From positions 1,984,001 to 2,048,000 of the forward strand of contig NZ_CP107845.1 of NCBI RefSeq assembly GCF_041431415.1: a stretch of 64,000 nt of DNA, in the 5' to 3' direction. A program made the position numbers and the translations under genes. This document shows positions 17,031 through 25,436 of this stretch, one piece after another. Within the stretch, counting starts at the first letter, position 1. Each line of letters begins with the position of its first letter. The notes beneath the pieces are model-generated. The model was not told where the DNA came from and did no database searches. It saw nothing but the letters and a program-made list of their open reading frames with translations. Origin of the DNA: Streptomyces sp. NBC_00513. Lineage in GTDB: Bacteria; Actinomycetota; Actinomycetes; Streptomycetales; Streptomycetaceae.

Positions 17031-17843
17031 TCAGGCCTTGGAGGCGAAGGACGGCAGGTAACCGCCCGACTGGCCGGACGCGGTCGGGTGGTAGGACTCC
17101 CCGATGTTGGTCCAGTTGACGCTGTGCAGCCACGGGCTGCCGGAGCAGATCTCGTGGCCCGTGAAGGCACCGGCGACCGAGGCGTAGGTGAAGCCGTGGT
17201 CGGCGGCCCGCTTGGCGACGGCGGCGTTGAGGTAGTCGGCCGCGCCGTTGATGGCGGCGCGTTCGCCCTCGGTCAGGCCGCTGACGCAGGATCCGTTCAG
17301 CTTGTAGAAGCGGGGATAACCGAGGACGACCACGTGGGCGCCCGGGGATCGGCCGGAGACGGCGTCGTAGACCTGGTCGAGCTTGCCCGGCAGGGTGGAG
17401 TCGACGTACGCCTTGGCCTGGTTGACGCGGTTGACGCAGGTGGATTCGGACTGGAGCACACAGGTCGTCATGACATCGGAGAAACCGGCGTCGTTGCCGC
17501 CGATCGTGATGCTGACGAGGTCGGTGCCGGAGTTCAGCGGGCCCAGTTGGTTGGCGAGGACGTCGCCCGTCCGGGCACCGGAGCAGGCGACGAAGGAGAA
17601 GGTCTGCGGGGAGTGGGCGGCGGCCCAGAGGGCCGGATAGGCGCGGTTGGTGCGCTTGCAGTTGCCGCTCGAACCGTCGTAGTTGCCGGCGCCGACGCCG
17701 GACGAGTACGAGTCGCCGAGCGCGACGTAGCCGAAGTCGGCCCGGGCGGAGGCGGCCGCCTGGCCGGCGCCGAACAGGGCGGCGCCCGCGGCGAGTAACA
17801 GGGAGGAGGTGAGGGCGGCGAAGCGCGACATTCTCTTGCTCAT
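17031..17843 (-). CDS. Secreted SGNH/GDSL esterase-lipase, with a TTA codon
   Basis: The 270-residue protein starts with a Sec signal peptide (cleavage near residue 35). The SGNH blocks are GDSYSSG (nucleophile Ser), the Gly in ACSGARTGDV, GGND and the C-terminal HPTASGQ with catalytic His. Six cysteines fit three disulfides, as in the S. rimosus/S. coelicolor extracellular lipase group. Leu16 in the signal peptide is encoded by TTA (17796-17798), so translation may depend on the bldA tRNA, linking the enzyme to late growth. ATG 17843 is used; Met5 is an alternative. It converges with the kinase gene only 12 nt apart. Confidence 0.92.
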   Translation of the reverse strand: MSKRMSRFAALTSSLLLAAGAALFGAGQAAASARADFGYVALGDSYSSGVGAGNYDGSSGNCKRTNRAYPALWAAAHSPQTFSFVACSGARTGDVLANQLGPLNSGTDLVSITIGGNDAGFSDVMTTCVLQSESTCVNRVNQAKAYVDSTLPGKLDQVYDAVSGRSPGAHVVVLGYPRFYKLNGSCVSGLTEGERAAINGAADYLNAAVAKRAADHGFTYASVAGAFTGHEICSGSPWLHSVNWTNIGESYHPTASGQSGGYLPSFASKA

Positions 17844-18042
17844 GTGTGCGGCTCCTTGTGGGGGTTACTCCTGAGTCCGTGGTACAAGCAGCCGCGCACT
17901 TCTGGAAGTGGCCATGCCAAGAATGTTCGGGGCAGGCTTGCGCCGGAATCTTCACTCCCCATGCGTTTGAAGAGGGAACTTGAGCACCCGTTCCGGCGAA
18001 ACACGGGTGCACGGGGCCAGATCGTGCCGGATCATGGGCGCC

Positions 18043-19140
18043 ATGCCAGCCAACCCGCACGAGGCCCTGCCGATCAGGCTCAACGTAGACGACAGCGACT
18101 CACCGTCCGACGTCGTCGACGCCCTGTTCCTCGGCCGGTTCGCCTCCGGCGAGCAGCCTTACTCCCAGAGCGTTTCCATCGAACGGGTGAAGGTCGAAGC
18201 GACCCTCCTGCCGGCCGGGGCGAAGGTGCTGCGCTCGGCTCGCGACACCGACCGCAGCGCCACCCTCGCGGAGGGCGAGGGGTGGACCATGCTCGTGTCG
18301 CGTTGGAGTCGCGGCGCGGACGTGACGGTGACGGCCGTCAGCGACGAACTCGCCACCCGCGTGCTCGGGGAGGCCACGGACGGGGCCCAGGACGAGCCCG
18401 AACCCCAGCCGGAGAACGTCACGATGGGGTTCTGGTACGTCTCCCCGCGCCGCGGGCCGTACCGCACGACCCGGCAGATCGCCGCCGGCACCTGGCCCGA
18501 GGTGCGCTCGAACTACACCGCGCCGGTGGCCGGGGCGATGGACCGGCTGATGAAGGTCACCCCCGACGACATCGCGGGCCGGCTGCTGTTGCTGCACGGC
18601 CCGCCCGGTACCGGGAAGACCTCGGCGCTGCGGACGCTGGCGCGCTCGTGGCGGGACTGGTGCCAGGTCGACTGCGTCCTGGACCCGGAGCGGCTGTTCA
18701 ACGACGTGGGCTACCTGATGGACATCGCGATCGGCGAGGACGAGGGCACGGCGAAGGGGCGCTGGCGGCTGCTGTTGCTGGAGGACTGCGACGAGCTGAT
18801 CCGCGGCGAGGCCCGGCACCAGGCCGGGCAGGCGTTGTCCCGGCTGCTGAACCTGACGGACGGTCTGCTGGGCCAGGGCCGCAACGTCCTGGTCGGCGTG
18901 ACGACCAACGAGGACCTGGAGCGGCTCCACCCGGCGGTGGTCCGGCCGGGCCGTTGCCTGGCCCGCATCGAGGTCGGCCGGCTGACGCACCGCGAGGCCG
19001 TGGACTGGCTCGGCACCGACGAGGGGGTCTCCCGCGAGGGCGCCACCCTGGCCGAACTGTTCGCCCTCCGGCGGGGCGCCGGGCCGGCCGCGCTGCTGCC
19101 CCCGCAGGGGCACGGGACCGAGGCGGGGCTTTACCTGTAG
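18043..19140 (+). CDS. DUF5925-type AAA-family ATPase
   Basis: The 365-residue product starts MPANPHEALPIRLNVDDSD, as its Streptomyces relatives do; ATG 18034 is an alternative. The N-terminal 170 residues are the actinobacterial DUF5925 region. An AAA module follows: Walker A HGPPGTGKTSALR near residue 190, Walker B LLLLEDCDELI near 250, sensor-1 VGVTTNEDLERLHPAVVRPGR, which is the classic AAA second region of homology. The C-terminus is a short Gly/Pro tail. The substrate is unknown. It is not in an operon. Confidence 0.85.
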   Translation: MPANPHEALPIRLNVDDSDSPSDVVDALFLGRFASGEQPYSQSVSIERVKVEATLLPAGAKVLRSARDTDRSATLAEGEGWTMLVSRWSRGADVTVTAVSDELATRVLGEATDGAQDEPEPQPENVTMGFWYVSPRRGPYRTTRQIAAGTWPEVRSNYTAPVAGAMDRLMKVTPDDIAGRLLLLHGPPGTGKTSALRTLARSWRDWCQVDCVLDPERLFNDVGYLMDIAIGEDEGTAKGRWRLLLLEDCDELIRGEARHQAGQALSRLLNLTDGLLGQGRNVLVGVTTNEDLERLHPAVVRPGRCLARIEVGRLTHREAVDWLGTDEGVSREGATLAELFALRRGAGPAALLPPQGHGTEAGLYL

Positions 19141-19266
19141 CCCGACCCGCGTCGGGGCGGCGCCGCCGCGGTACCGGCGGGCCGGGGACAATGGCCCCGT
19201 AGTCGCAGTCCCGTCGGTCGGCGCGAGCCCGCCGCGGTCAGGACCCGCCGAACAGGAGAGTGCCCC

Positions 19267-19809
19267 GTGCCCGAGCCGGCGCAGGAGAATCCGTACCCCG
19301 ACAGCCTCACGCCGGGCGGGGGCCCCGCGCCGCACCCGCAGCTCGCGCCGGTGCTGGCCCTGCTGGGGCGCTGGCACGGCCGGGGGCGGGGCGAGTACCC
19401 GACCCTGGAGCAGGGGTTCCGGTACGAGCAGGAGATCACTTTCAGCCACGACGGCAGGCCCTTCCTGCGGTACGAGTCGCGGGCCTGGCTGATCGACGAG
19501 TCCGGTGCGCCCCTGCGTCCCTCGGGCCGGGAGAGCGGCTGGTGGCGGGTCATGCCCGACGCCTCGCTGGAGGTCACGCTGGCCCACCCGACCGGGATCG
19601 TGGAGACGTACGTGGGCCGTGTGTCCGGTACGGAGATCGAGATCGAGACGGATCACGTGGCGCGGACCCCGCGGGCGAAGGAGGTGACCGGGATGAGGCG
19701 CCGGTACTCCCTCGCCGACGGACAGTTGACGATCACGCAGGAGATGGCGGCGATGGGGCAGCCCATGCGACACCACCTCAAGGCCGAACTGGGACGCCGC
19801 GAGGACTGA
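19267..19809 (+). CDS. Nitrobindin-like haem-binding beta-barrel protein (FABP family)
   Basis: The 180-residue protein begins with GTG at 19267. The motif LGRWHGRGRGEYPTL is the GxWxGxG-type signature of nitrobindins, which hold a ferric haem in a ten-stranded barrel and react with NO and peroxynitrite. The late RHHLKAEL segment provides the expected proximal His. The length matches actinobacterial members. It has no operon partner; the next gene is convergent. Confidence 0.88.
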   Translation: MPEPAQENPYPDSLTPGGGPAPHPQLAPVLALLGRWHGRGRGEYPTLEQGFRYEQEITFSHDGRPFLRYESRAWLIDESGAPLRPSGRESGWWRVMPDASLEVTLAHPTGIVETYVGRVSGTEIEIETDHVARTPRAKEVTGMRRRYSLADGQLTITQEMAAMGQPMRHHLKAELGRRED

Positions 19810-19848
19810 GGCCGGCCCGGGTGGACCTGCTTGCCGTACCGGGTGCGC

Positions 19849-20241
19849 CTACTTGCCGTACCGGGCCCGCAGGGCGTCCAGGGCGGCGGCCGTGGCCTCG
19901 TCGAAGGTCAGCCCCAGCCGGTGGGCCCGCTCCGCGTACGCCTGCGCGGCGGTGGCCGATTCCCGGGAGGCCGAGTCGTCCGCGGCCGCGACGAGGGTTC
20001 CGTTGCGGCCCCGGGTCTCGACGACACCGTCCGCCTCCAGTGCCCGGTAGGCCTTCGCGACGGTGTTCGCCGCCAACCCCAGTTCCTCCGCGAGGGCCCG
20101 GACCGTGGGCAGTCGGAACCCCACGGGCAACCGTCCCGCCCGGGCTCCCGCCGAGATCTGCGCGCGCAGTTGCTCGTAGGGGGCGGCAGCGCCGGCCGAG
20201 CCGTCGATCTTGATCTTCAGGTGCGAGGGAGTCGGGGTCAC
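19849..20241 (-). CDS. Short GntR family regulator (YtrA type)
   Basis: The 130-residue protein contains a GntR winged helix (PYEQLRAQISAGARAGRLPV, PTVRALAEELGLAANTVAKAYRALEADGVVETRGRNGT) followed by only about 45 residues. This short C-terminus is typical of the YtrA subfamily, which usually controls ABC transporters. No such transporter is adjacent; it is divergent from a GNAT gene with 71 nt between starts. Confidence 0.87.
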   Translation of the reverse strand: MTPTPSHLKIKIDGSAGAAAPYEQLRAQISAGARAGRLPVGFRLPTVRALAEELGLAANTVAKAYRALEADGVVETRGRNGTLVAAADDSASRESATAAQAYAERAHRLGLTFDEATAAALDALRARYGK

Positions 20242-20312
20242 GCGGCCGATTCTCTCCCATCGCCCGCCTAATTCGCAGGCGTCCCCGCTCTGATCGTCCT
20301 AGCGTCGGCGCC

Positions 20313-21260
20313 ATGACCCTCACCATCCGTGACCTGCGCCCGGGCGACCCGGGCGACGCCGAGGCAGTCGCCGCGGTGCGCCGCGCCGCGCTCCCGTTCA
20401 TGATCGCCAGTGGGGCCGGGGTGGCCCACGAGCTCGCCTCCGCCCACCCCGACAAGCGCTACCGGCTGCTCCTCGCGGAGAACGGGGACGGCCGGGTCGT
20501 CGGCACTGCCCAGGTCGGCATCGCGCACGACAGCGCCGAGCCGGGCGCGTCCTTCGTCAACGCGTACGTCCATCCCGACCACCGGGGGCTCGGAGCCGGG
20601 ACCGCCCTGCTGCACACGGCCGAGGAGCACCTGCTCGCGCGGGGCGCGGTGGAGACGTACGCCTGGGTCGTGGACGAGCCCGGCCACCGGGCCTTCGCCG
20701 AGCGGCACGGCTACCGTCCCGGCCGCTCCGCCCACTTCCTGCGGCTGGACCTCACCACCGCCGTCCTTCCCCCGTACCCGGCCGAGCTGCCGCCTGGGGT
20801 GGAGCTGCGCACCGGTTCCGCCTTCGTCGACGATCCGCGGCCGCTGTACGAGGCCGACGCGGCGGTGAGCCGGGACGAGCCGGGCGACCTGCCGGTGGAA
20901 CTGGACGACTACGAGGACTGGCTGAGCAGTGTCTGGCACGAGCCCACGCTCGACAAGGAGCTGACCACGGTCGTCCTCGTCGACGGCGAGCCGGTCGCGT
21001 TCACCGCCGCCCGGACCGACGGCACCGGGCGCTACGCCTCGGGGATGACCGGAACCCTGGCGGCCCACCGGGGCCGCGGCCTGGCCAAACTCGCCAAGAT
21101 CGATTCCCTGCGCCGGGCCGTCGCGGCCGGCTGTACGGAGGCCTTCACGGGCAACGACGCCGGGAACGCCCCGATGCTCGCGATCAACTCCTGGTTCGGA
21201 TACGAGATCCGCGCCACGGAGACCCGTTTCACCAAACGTCTGGAGCCCACGGCGCGATGA
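20313..21260 (+). CDS. Tandem GNAT-family acetyltransferase
   Basis: The 315-residue length and two acetyl-CoA-binding segments, HRGLGAGTALL near residue 90 and HRGRGLAKLAK near 250, show two GNAT folds in one chain, an arrangement shared with mycothiol synthase and several antibiotic acetyltransferases. The substrate cannot be inferred. It overlaps the DUF402 gene by four bases (ATGA), so the two are translated together. Confidence 0.88.
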   Translation: MTLTIRDLRPGDPGDAEAVAAVRRAALPFMIASGAGVAHELASAHPDKRYRLLLAENGDGRVVGTAQVGIAHDSAEPGASFVNAYVHPDHRGLGAGTALLHTAEEHLLARGAVETYAWVVDEPGHRAFAERHGYRPGRSAHFLRLDLTTAVLPPYPAELPPGVELRTGSAFVDDPRPLYEADAAVSRDEPGDLPVELDDYEDWLSSVWHEPTLDKELTTVVLVDGEPVAFTAARTDGTGRYASGMTGTLAAHRGRGLAKLAKIDSLRRAVAAGCTEAFTGNDAGNAPMLAINSWFGYEIRATETRFTKRLEPTAR

Positions 21261-21739
21261 GCGAGCGAATCGACGTCACCCTCACCAAGGCGGGCCGCAC
21301 CAAGATCCGTTATCCGGCCGAGCTCCTCGCCGACACCGGCGACCGGATCTCCGTACGCGCCCCCTGGGCGGCCGCGACGGTGCGCGACTTCGGGTTCGTG
21401 CGCTTCGAGCCCGGCGACGTGTTCACCGAGCACTTCTGGCGCGACCGCTGGTACGCGGTCAAGGAGGTCCGCACGGGCGACGGCGTCCTGAAGGGCTGGT
21501 ACTGCGACATCACCCGCCCCGCCGTGGTCCGGGACGGCGAGATCCTCGTCGAGGACCTGGACCTGGACCTGTGGGTCTCGGCGGACGGGGCCCTCGTCCT
21601 GCGCCTGGACGAGGACGAGTTCGAGGCGAGCGGACTCGCCGCGACCGACCCGGAGGCCGCCGGCGAGGCGGTCCGCGCGCTCGACGCCCTGGAACGCCAG
21701 TCCCGCACACCGGTCGGTCTGGCCGCGCTCCTCGGCTGA
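21257..21739 (+). CDS. DUF402 family protein, probable nucleoside di/triphosphate phosphatase
   Basis: The 160-residue protein carries the DUF402 pattern: FEPGDVFTEHFWRDRWYAVKEV, then GWYCDITRPAVV, then YxD-like VEDLDLDLWVSADG and DEDEFEASG. Family members of this size hydrolyse nucleoside diphosphates and need the conserved Asp/Glu residues, which are present. It follows the GNAT gene with a 4-nt overlap. The cellular substrate is unknown. Confidence 0.85.
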   Translation: MSERIDVTLTKAGRTKIRYPAELLADTGDRISVRAPWAAATVRDFGFVRFEPGDVFTEHFWRDRWYAVKEVRTGDGVLKGWYCDITRPAVVRDGEILVEDLDLDLWVSADGALVLRLDEDEFEASGLAATDPEAAGEAVRALDALERQSRTPVGLAALLG

Positions 21740-22043
21740 GCGGACGCGGCCCCGGGGCAGGTCCCGGGGCCCGGCCCCGAGGCGGTACGGACGTGTTCCG
21801 GAGGCTGCACGGACGTGTTCCTGAGGTGGCGCTTGTCCCTGCCTTAAGCGCGCCCTAAGGATCTCCGATCGGCGCCGGATCCGGGCCGAACGGGGCTTTC
21901 GGGAGGCTAGCTTGGCCGAGCCGGGGAGGGCCCCGGGCGGCGCCGCGACCCGTGAGGGACGGCCGTCGGCCCGGCCGACTCGCACCGGCCCGCCCCTGAC
22001 GCGCTCAGCCCGTTCCGCCGCCTTGCCCAGAGGAGTTCCATCC

Positions 22044-23171
22044 ATGCGCCACGCACGCCGTACCGCCGCCCGAATCGCCGCCGTCGGCCTGGCCCCGCTC
22101 GCGGTGGCCGCGTACGCCGCCGTGCCCGCGGCCGCCCACGGTTCGATGACGGACCCGGTCAGCCGGGTGGCGGCGTGCTACGCGGAGGGCCCGGAGTCCC
22201 CGAAGTCGGCGGCCTGCAAGGCGGCGGTGGCGGCGAGCGGGGCGCAGGCGTTCTACGACTGGAACGCGGTGAACATCGCCAACGCGGCCGGGCAGAGCAA
22301 GTCCCTGATCCCGGACGGGCAGTTGTGCTCCGCGGGCAACGCCAAGTACAAGGGCCTGGACCTGCCCCGCGCCGACTGGCCGGCCGGTTCGATGACCTCG
22401 GGCGCGCACACCTTCCGCTACAAGGGCACCGCCCCGCACAAGGGGTCCTTCGAGCTGTACGTGACGAAGGACGGCTACGACCCGACGAAGCCGCTGAAGT
22501 GGTCCGACCTGGAGTCGAAGCCGTTCGTGAAGGTCACCGACCCTGGCATGCGCAACGGTGACTACGTCTTCTCCGGCACCGTCCCGAAGAAGACGGGCCG
22601 CCACCTCGTCTACAGCGTGTGGCAGCGCTCGGACAGCCCGGAGGCGTTCTACAGCTGCTCGGACGTGGTCTTCGGCAAGGACAACGGCGCGGGTGCCGGC
22701 ACCGGCGGCGGCGCGCAGCCCACGGGCAAGCCGAGCACCGGTACGGGAACAGGCACCGGTACCGGTACCGGTCCGAGCGCGAAGCCGAGCGCCGGTGGGA
22801 GCGGCAAGCCGTCGAAGGCGCCCGGCAAGCCGGGCACCAAGCCCGGTACGGGCGTGCCCGGCACCGACGAGGACTGCCCCCTGGCCAAGGCGCCCACGGA
22901 CCAGCAGATCGCGGCCGGCGCGGTCAAGTCCTCCGTGGAGCACCACGGTCACGGTGACGACGACGCGAAGACCAACACCGGGAACGCCGCCGCTCCCCTC
23001 CTCGCCTCGGAGGCACCCGTGACCCCGAAGGACGGCAACCTCGCGGAGACGGGCGGCAACAGCGCCACCCCGACGATCGCGATGGCCGGGGCCGGCGCCC
23101 TGGCCGTCGGCGCGGCCGCGCTGTTCGTGGCGGCCCGCCGCCGGAGCGCCGCGGGCCGCCACGGCCGCTAG
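22044..23171 (+). CDS. Cell-wall-anchored AA10 lytic polysaccharide monooxygenase
   Basis: ATG 22044 follows an AGAGGAG site and gives 375 residues. The signal peptide ends AAA-HGSM, so His32 becomes the N-terminal residue of the mature protein and forms the copper histidine brace with the His in SGAHTF. The catalytic domain (about 32-210) contains CYAEGPESPKS, YDWNAVNIANAAG and YSVWQRSDSPEAFYSCSDV. A Gly/Thr/Lys/Pro linker follows. LAETG at about 333-337, a membrane helix and an Arg-rich tail form a sortase signal of the Streptomyces LAxTG type, so the enzyme should be linked to the wall rather than released. A second region, DEDCPLAKAPTDQQIAAG, is unassigned. Target: chitin, cellulose or a cell-surface glycan. 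Confidence 0.92.
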   Translation: MRHARRTAARIAAVGLAPLAVAAYAAVPAAAHGSMTDPVSRVAACYAEGPESPKSAACKAAVAASGAQAFYDWNAVNIANAAGQSKSLIPDGQLCSAGNAKYKGLDLPRADWPAGSMTSGAHTFRYKGTAPHKGSFELYVTKDGYDPTKPLKWSDLESKPFVKVTDPGMRNGDYVFSGTVPKKTGRHLVYSVWQRSDSPEAFYSCSDVVFGKDNGAGAGTGGGAQPTGKPSTGTGTGTGTGTGPSAKPSAGGSGKPSKAPGKPGTKPGTGVPGTDEDCPLAKAPTDQQIAAGAVKSSVEHHGHGDDDAKTNTGNAAAPLLASEAPVTPKDGNLAETGGNSATPTIAMAGAGALAVGAAALFVAARRRSAAGRHGR

Positions 23172-23257
23172 GTCCTGTCGCCTAAGTGGCGCCGCGGGCC
23201 AGGCGGGACCTTGACGACAGGGCCCAGGCCGTCCGTCAGGCCGTCCGGACGGACCGC
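23172..23257. terminator. Two inverted repeats between convergent genes, candidate terminators
   Basis: GGTCCTGTCG directly after the LPMO stop can pair with CGACAGGGCC at about 23214-23223. A second GC-rich palindrome centred on CGTCCGGACG lies at about 23235-23257, next to the lipase stop. There is no strong T-run, as often in Streptomyces. Confidence 0.4.
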
Positions 23258-23267
23258 CCGTGCCTCG

Positions 23268-24131
23268 TCACTCGAAGATCGAGGCGCAGGTGGTCCGTTC
23301 GGCGTGTGCCGGGTCGAGTGCGTTGAGCGCCTCGTGCCAGGCGATGCGGTCGGTCAGGCCGATGGTCACGTGCTCGGAGAGGTCCAGGGCGCACAGGTCC
23401 TGGAGCACGACGTTGCGCACGTTCGCCCCGTCGAGGAAGGCGCTGCGGTAGGGGGTGACCACCTCGTCGTAGCGGGTCGCGATCACGGTGTACTTCACGC
23501 CCGGGACGGTGTCCCCGCCCTCGTTGAGGCGGGTGATGAAGGCCGAGCCGGCGATCTGGTCGGCCAGGCCGGGGGTCGAGGCGCTGATCAGGTCCTCGGC
23601 GCCGGGGAAGTACGGGAGCAGGCGCGTCAGCCCGCTCAGGGTGGTGCCGTGGTTGTCGGGGGCGAGTCCGACGAGGGCGTTGACCTTGGCGGCGCCGCCC
23701 AGGAACTTCAGGTAGTGGCGCGGCATCATGCCGCCCTGTGAGTGGCCGACGATGTCGGTCTTGGCGGCTCCGGTGGCGGCGAGCACCTTGTCGACGAACA
23801 CGTCGAGTTGGGCGGCGGACTTCTCGATGGGGCCGAGGCCGTGGAAGAAGGGGACGCCGGGGAGCTGCCCGTAGTCGAGGGAGTAGACGCAGTAGCCGCG
23901 GTTCACGAGGTACGGGGCGAAGCCGAGCCAGTTGTCGACGGAGTTCCCGAGGGTGCCGTGGACGAGGACGACGGGGCGGGGGTGTGCGGCCGTCGGCCGA
24001 CAGGACCAGTTGTTCCAGCCGCTGCCGGGCGCCGACGCGGCCTGCGCGGCGGGGGTGGTGGGGGCGATGAGCGCGGCGGTGGTGAGGGCGAGGACGGCCA
24101 GCGGGCGGAGCAGTCGTCTCCAGGGCAGCAT
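23268..24131 (-). CDS. Secreted lipase/esterase, alpha/beta hydrolase (lipase class 2 type)
   Basis: Start ATG 24131 gives 287 residues with a signal peptide (cleavage near residue 32). PVVLVHGTLGNS is the oxyanion-hole segment, GHSQGG holds the nucleophile, ATRYDEVVTPY the acid and LSEHVTIGLTD the catalytic His. Spaced cysteines (WSCRP, DLCALD, TTCASIF) fit disulfide-bonded extracellular lipases of actinomycetes. It is convergent with the LPMO gene. Confidence 0.92.
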   Translation of the reverse strand: MLPWRRLLRPLAVLALTTAALIAPTTPAAQAASAPGSGWNNWSCRPTAAHPRPVVLVHGTLGNSVDNWLGFAPYLVNRGYCVYSLDYGQLPGVPFFHGLGPIEKSAAQLDVFVDKVLAATGAAKTDIVGHSQGGMMPRHYLKFLGGAAKVNALVGLAPDNHGTTLSGLTRLLPYFPGAEDLISASTPGLADQIAGSAFITRLNEGGDTVPGVKYTVIATRYDEVVTPYRSAFLDGANVRNVVLQDLCALDLSEHVTIGLTDRIAWHEALNALDPAHAERTTCASIFE

Positions 24132-24299
24132 CGTGTGATCTCCTTGCGGGTCAAGGGGAAAGGGCGTGGGGGTTCGTCCCGTGATCCGGATCACAAGGGG
24201 GGCTGCTGCCGTTAAATTACGGGCGAGTAGCAAGACTTGGAAGTTACGCGTCGGTAAAAACTCGCGTGTCGAGGCTCCCGCCGGCCCCGCACCAGAAGA

Positions 24300-25406
24300 A
24301 TGACCCGCATGCACACGGTCCCCGGCGCCGGAACCGCACTGGCCACCCCGCCCGACCTGGCGGTCGATCCGTTGGTCGCCGCCGTCACCGAGACCGCGGT
24401 GCGCGTGTTGCGCCCGTGTGTGGAGGAGACCGCCGAGGCGGGGGTGCCGCGTTCGCACCTCGACGCGCTCGCGGCGTGTGGAGCGTACGGGCTGATCGCA
24501 TACGAACCGGATCCCGCGAGCGGGGTCGGGGCGCGGCGGGTGACGCGGGAGGTGCACGAGCTGCTGGCCGCCGCCGATCCGTCGACGTGGTTCGTGTGGA
24601 CGCAGCACCACGCCCTGGCCAAGGGGCTGTTGCGCGGTGGTGACGCGGCGCTCGGGGAAGCGTGGTTGCCGGCCCTGGCGCGCGGAGACCGGCGGGCCAC
24701 GGGCGGTTTCGCCTTCCTGCGCCATCCGCGACCGCCCGTCACCGCGGAGCGGGAGTCGGGCGGGTGGCGGTTGTCGGGGCGGGTGCCGTGGATGACGGGC
24801 TGGGGGCTGACCGACGTGGTGTACCTGGGCGCCCTCACGTCGCGGGACGAGGTGCTGTTCGCGCCGGTGGACTGCGCCCCGGGGGCCGGGCTGGCGTCGG
24901 CGCCGTCGGCTCCGCTGTGGGCGATGCGGGGGACGCGCACGGCGGCCGTCGAGGTCCGGGACGTGTTCGTGCCGGACGCCGAGGTGGTGGTCCGGGAGCC
25001 GCGGGCCGACTGGGTGCGGGCGTACGACCTGGAGAACGCCGACGCCCAGCCCGCCGTCTTCGGGCAGTTGCGCGCCACCGCGGACTTCCTGCTCGACTGC
25101 GAGGGCTACGAGGACCTCGGGCTGCGGATCGCGGACCGGGCGGCCCGGCTGCGCGCCGAGGCGTACGCGCTGCGGGACGAACTACCGCCCGGGGAACGGC
25201 CCGCGGACCGGCTGCGACTGCGGGCCGAGAGCCTGGACCTGGCCGTACGGGCCGCCGCGGCCTGCGTGGCGGTGGCCGGCGGGCGCGCGATCCAGTACGG
25301 CAACACGGCGGGTCGGCTCTCGCGGGAGGCGCAGTTCCACCTGATCCAGGCCCAGACCGGCGGGCTCAAGCGCGAGGTGGCCCGGCTGATGGTGGACGGG
25401 CCCTGA
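24300..25406 (+). CDS. Acyl-CoA dehydrogenase-like flavoprotein
   Basis: The 368-residue protein has the acyl-CoA dehydrogenase layout: helical N-domain, a beta domain with GGWRLSGRVPWMTGWGLTDV, and a helical C-domain. The C-terminal GGRAIQYGNTAGRLSREAQFHLIQAQTGG resembles the FAD/adenine contact and the last helices. The usual catalytic Glu of short-chain dehydrogenases is not evident, so it may belong to the monooxygenase- or biosynthesis-like branch. It is not in an operon. Confidence 0.78.
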   Translation: MTRMHTVPGAGTALATPPDLAVDPLVAAVTETAVRVLRPCVEETAEAGVPRSHLDALAACGAYGLIAYEPDPASGVGARRVTREVHELLAAADPSTWFVWTQHHALAKGLLRGGDAALGEAWLPALARGDRRATGGFAFLRHPRPPVTAERESGGWRLSGRVPWMTGWGLTDVVYLGALTSRDEVLFAPVDCAPGAGLASAPSAPLWAMRGTRTAAVEVRDVFVPDAEVVVREPRADWVRAYDLENADAQPAVFGQLRATADFLLDCEGYEDLGLRIADRAARLRAEAYALRDELPPGERPADRLRLRAESLDLAVRAAAACVAVAGGRAIQYGNTAGRLSREAQFHLIQAQTGGLKREVARLMVDGP

Positions 25407-25436
25407 TCCACCGGCCGGGCCCCGGGGCCCGTCGGG

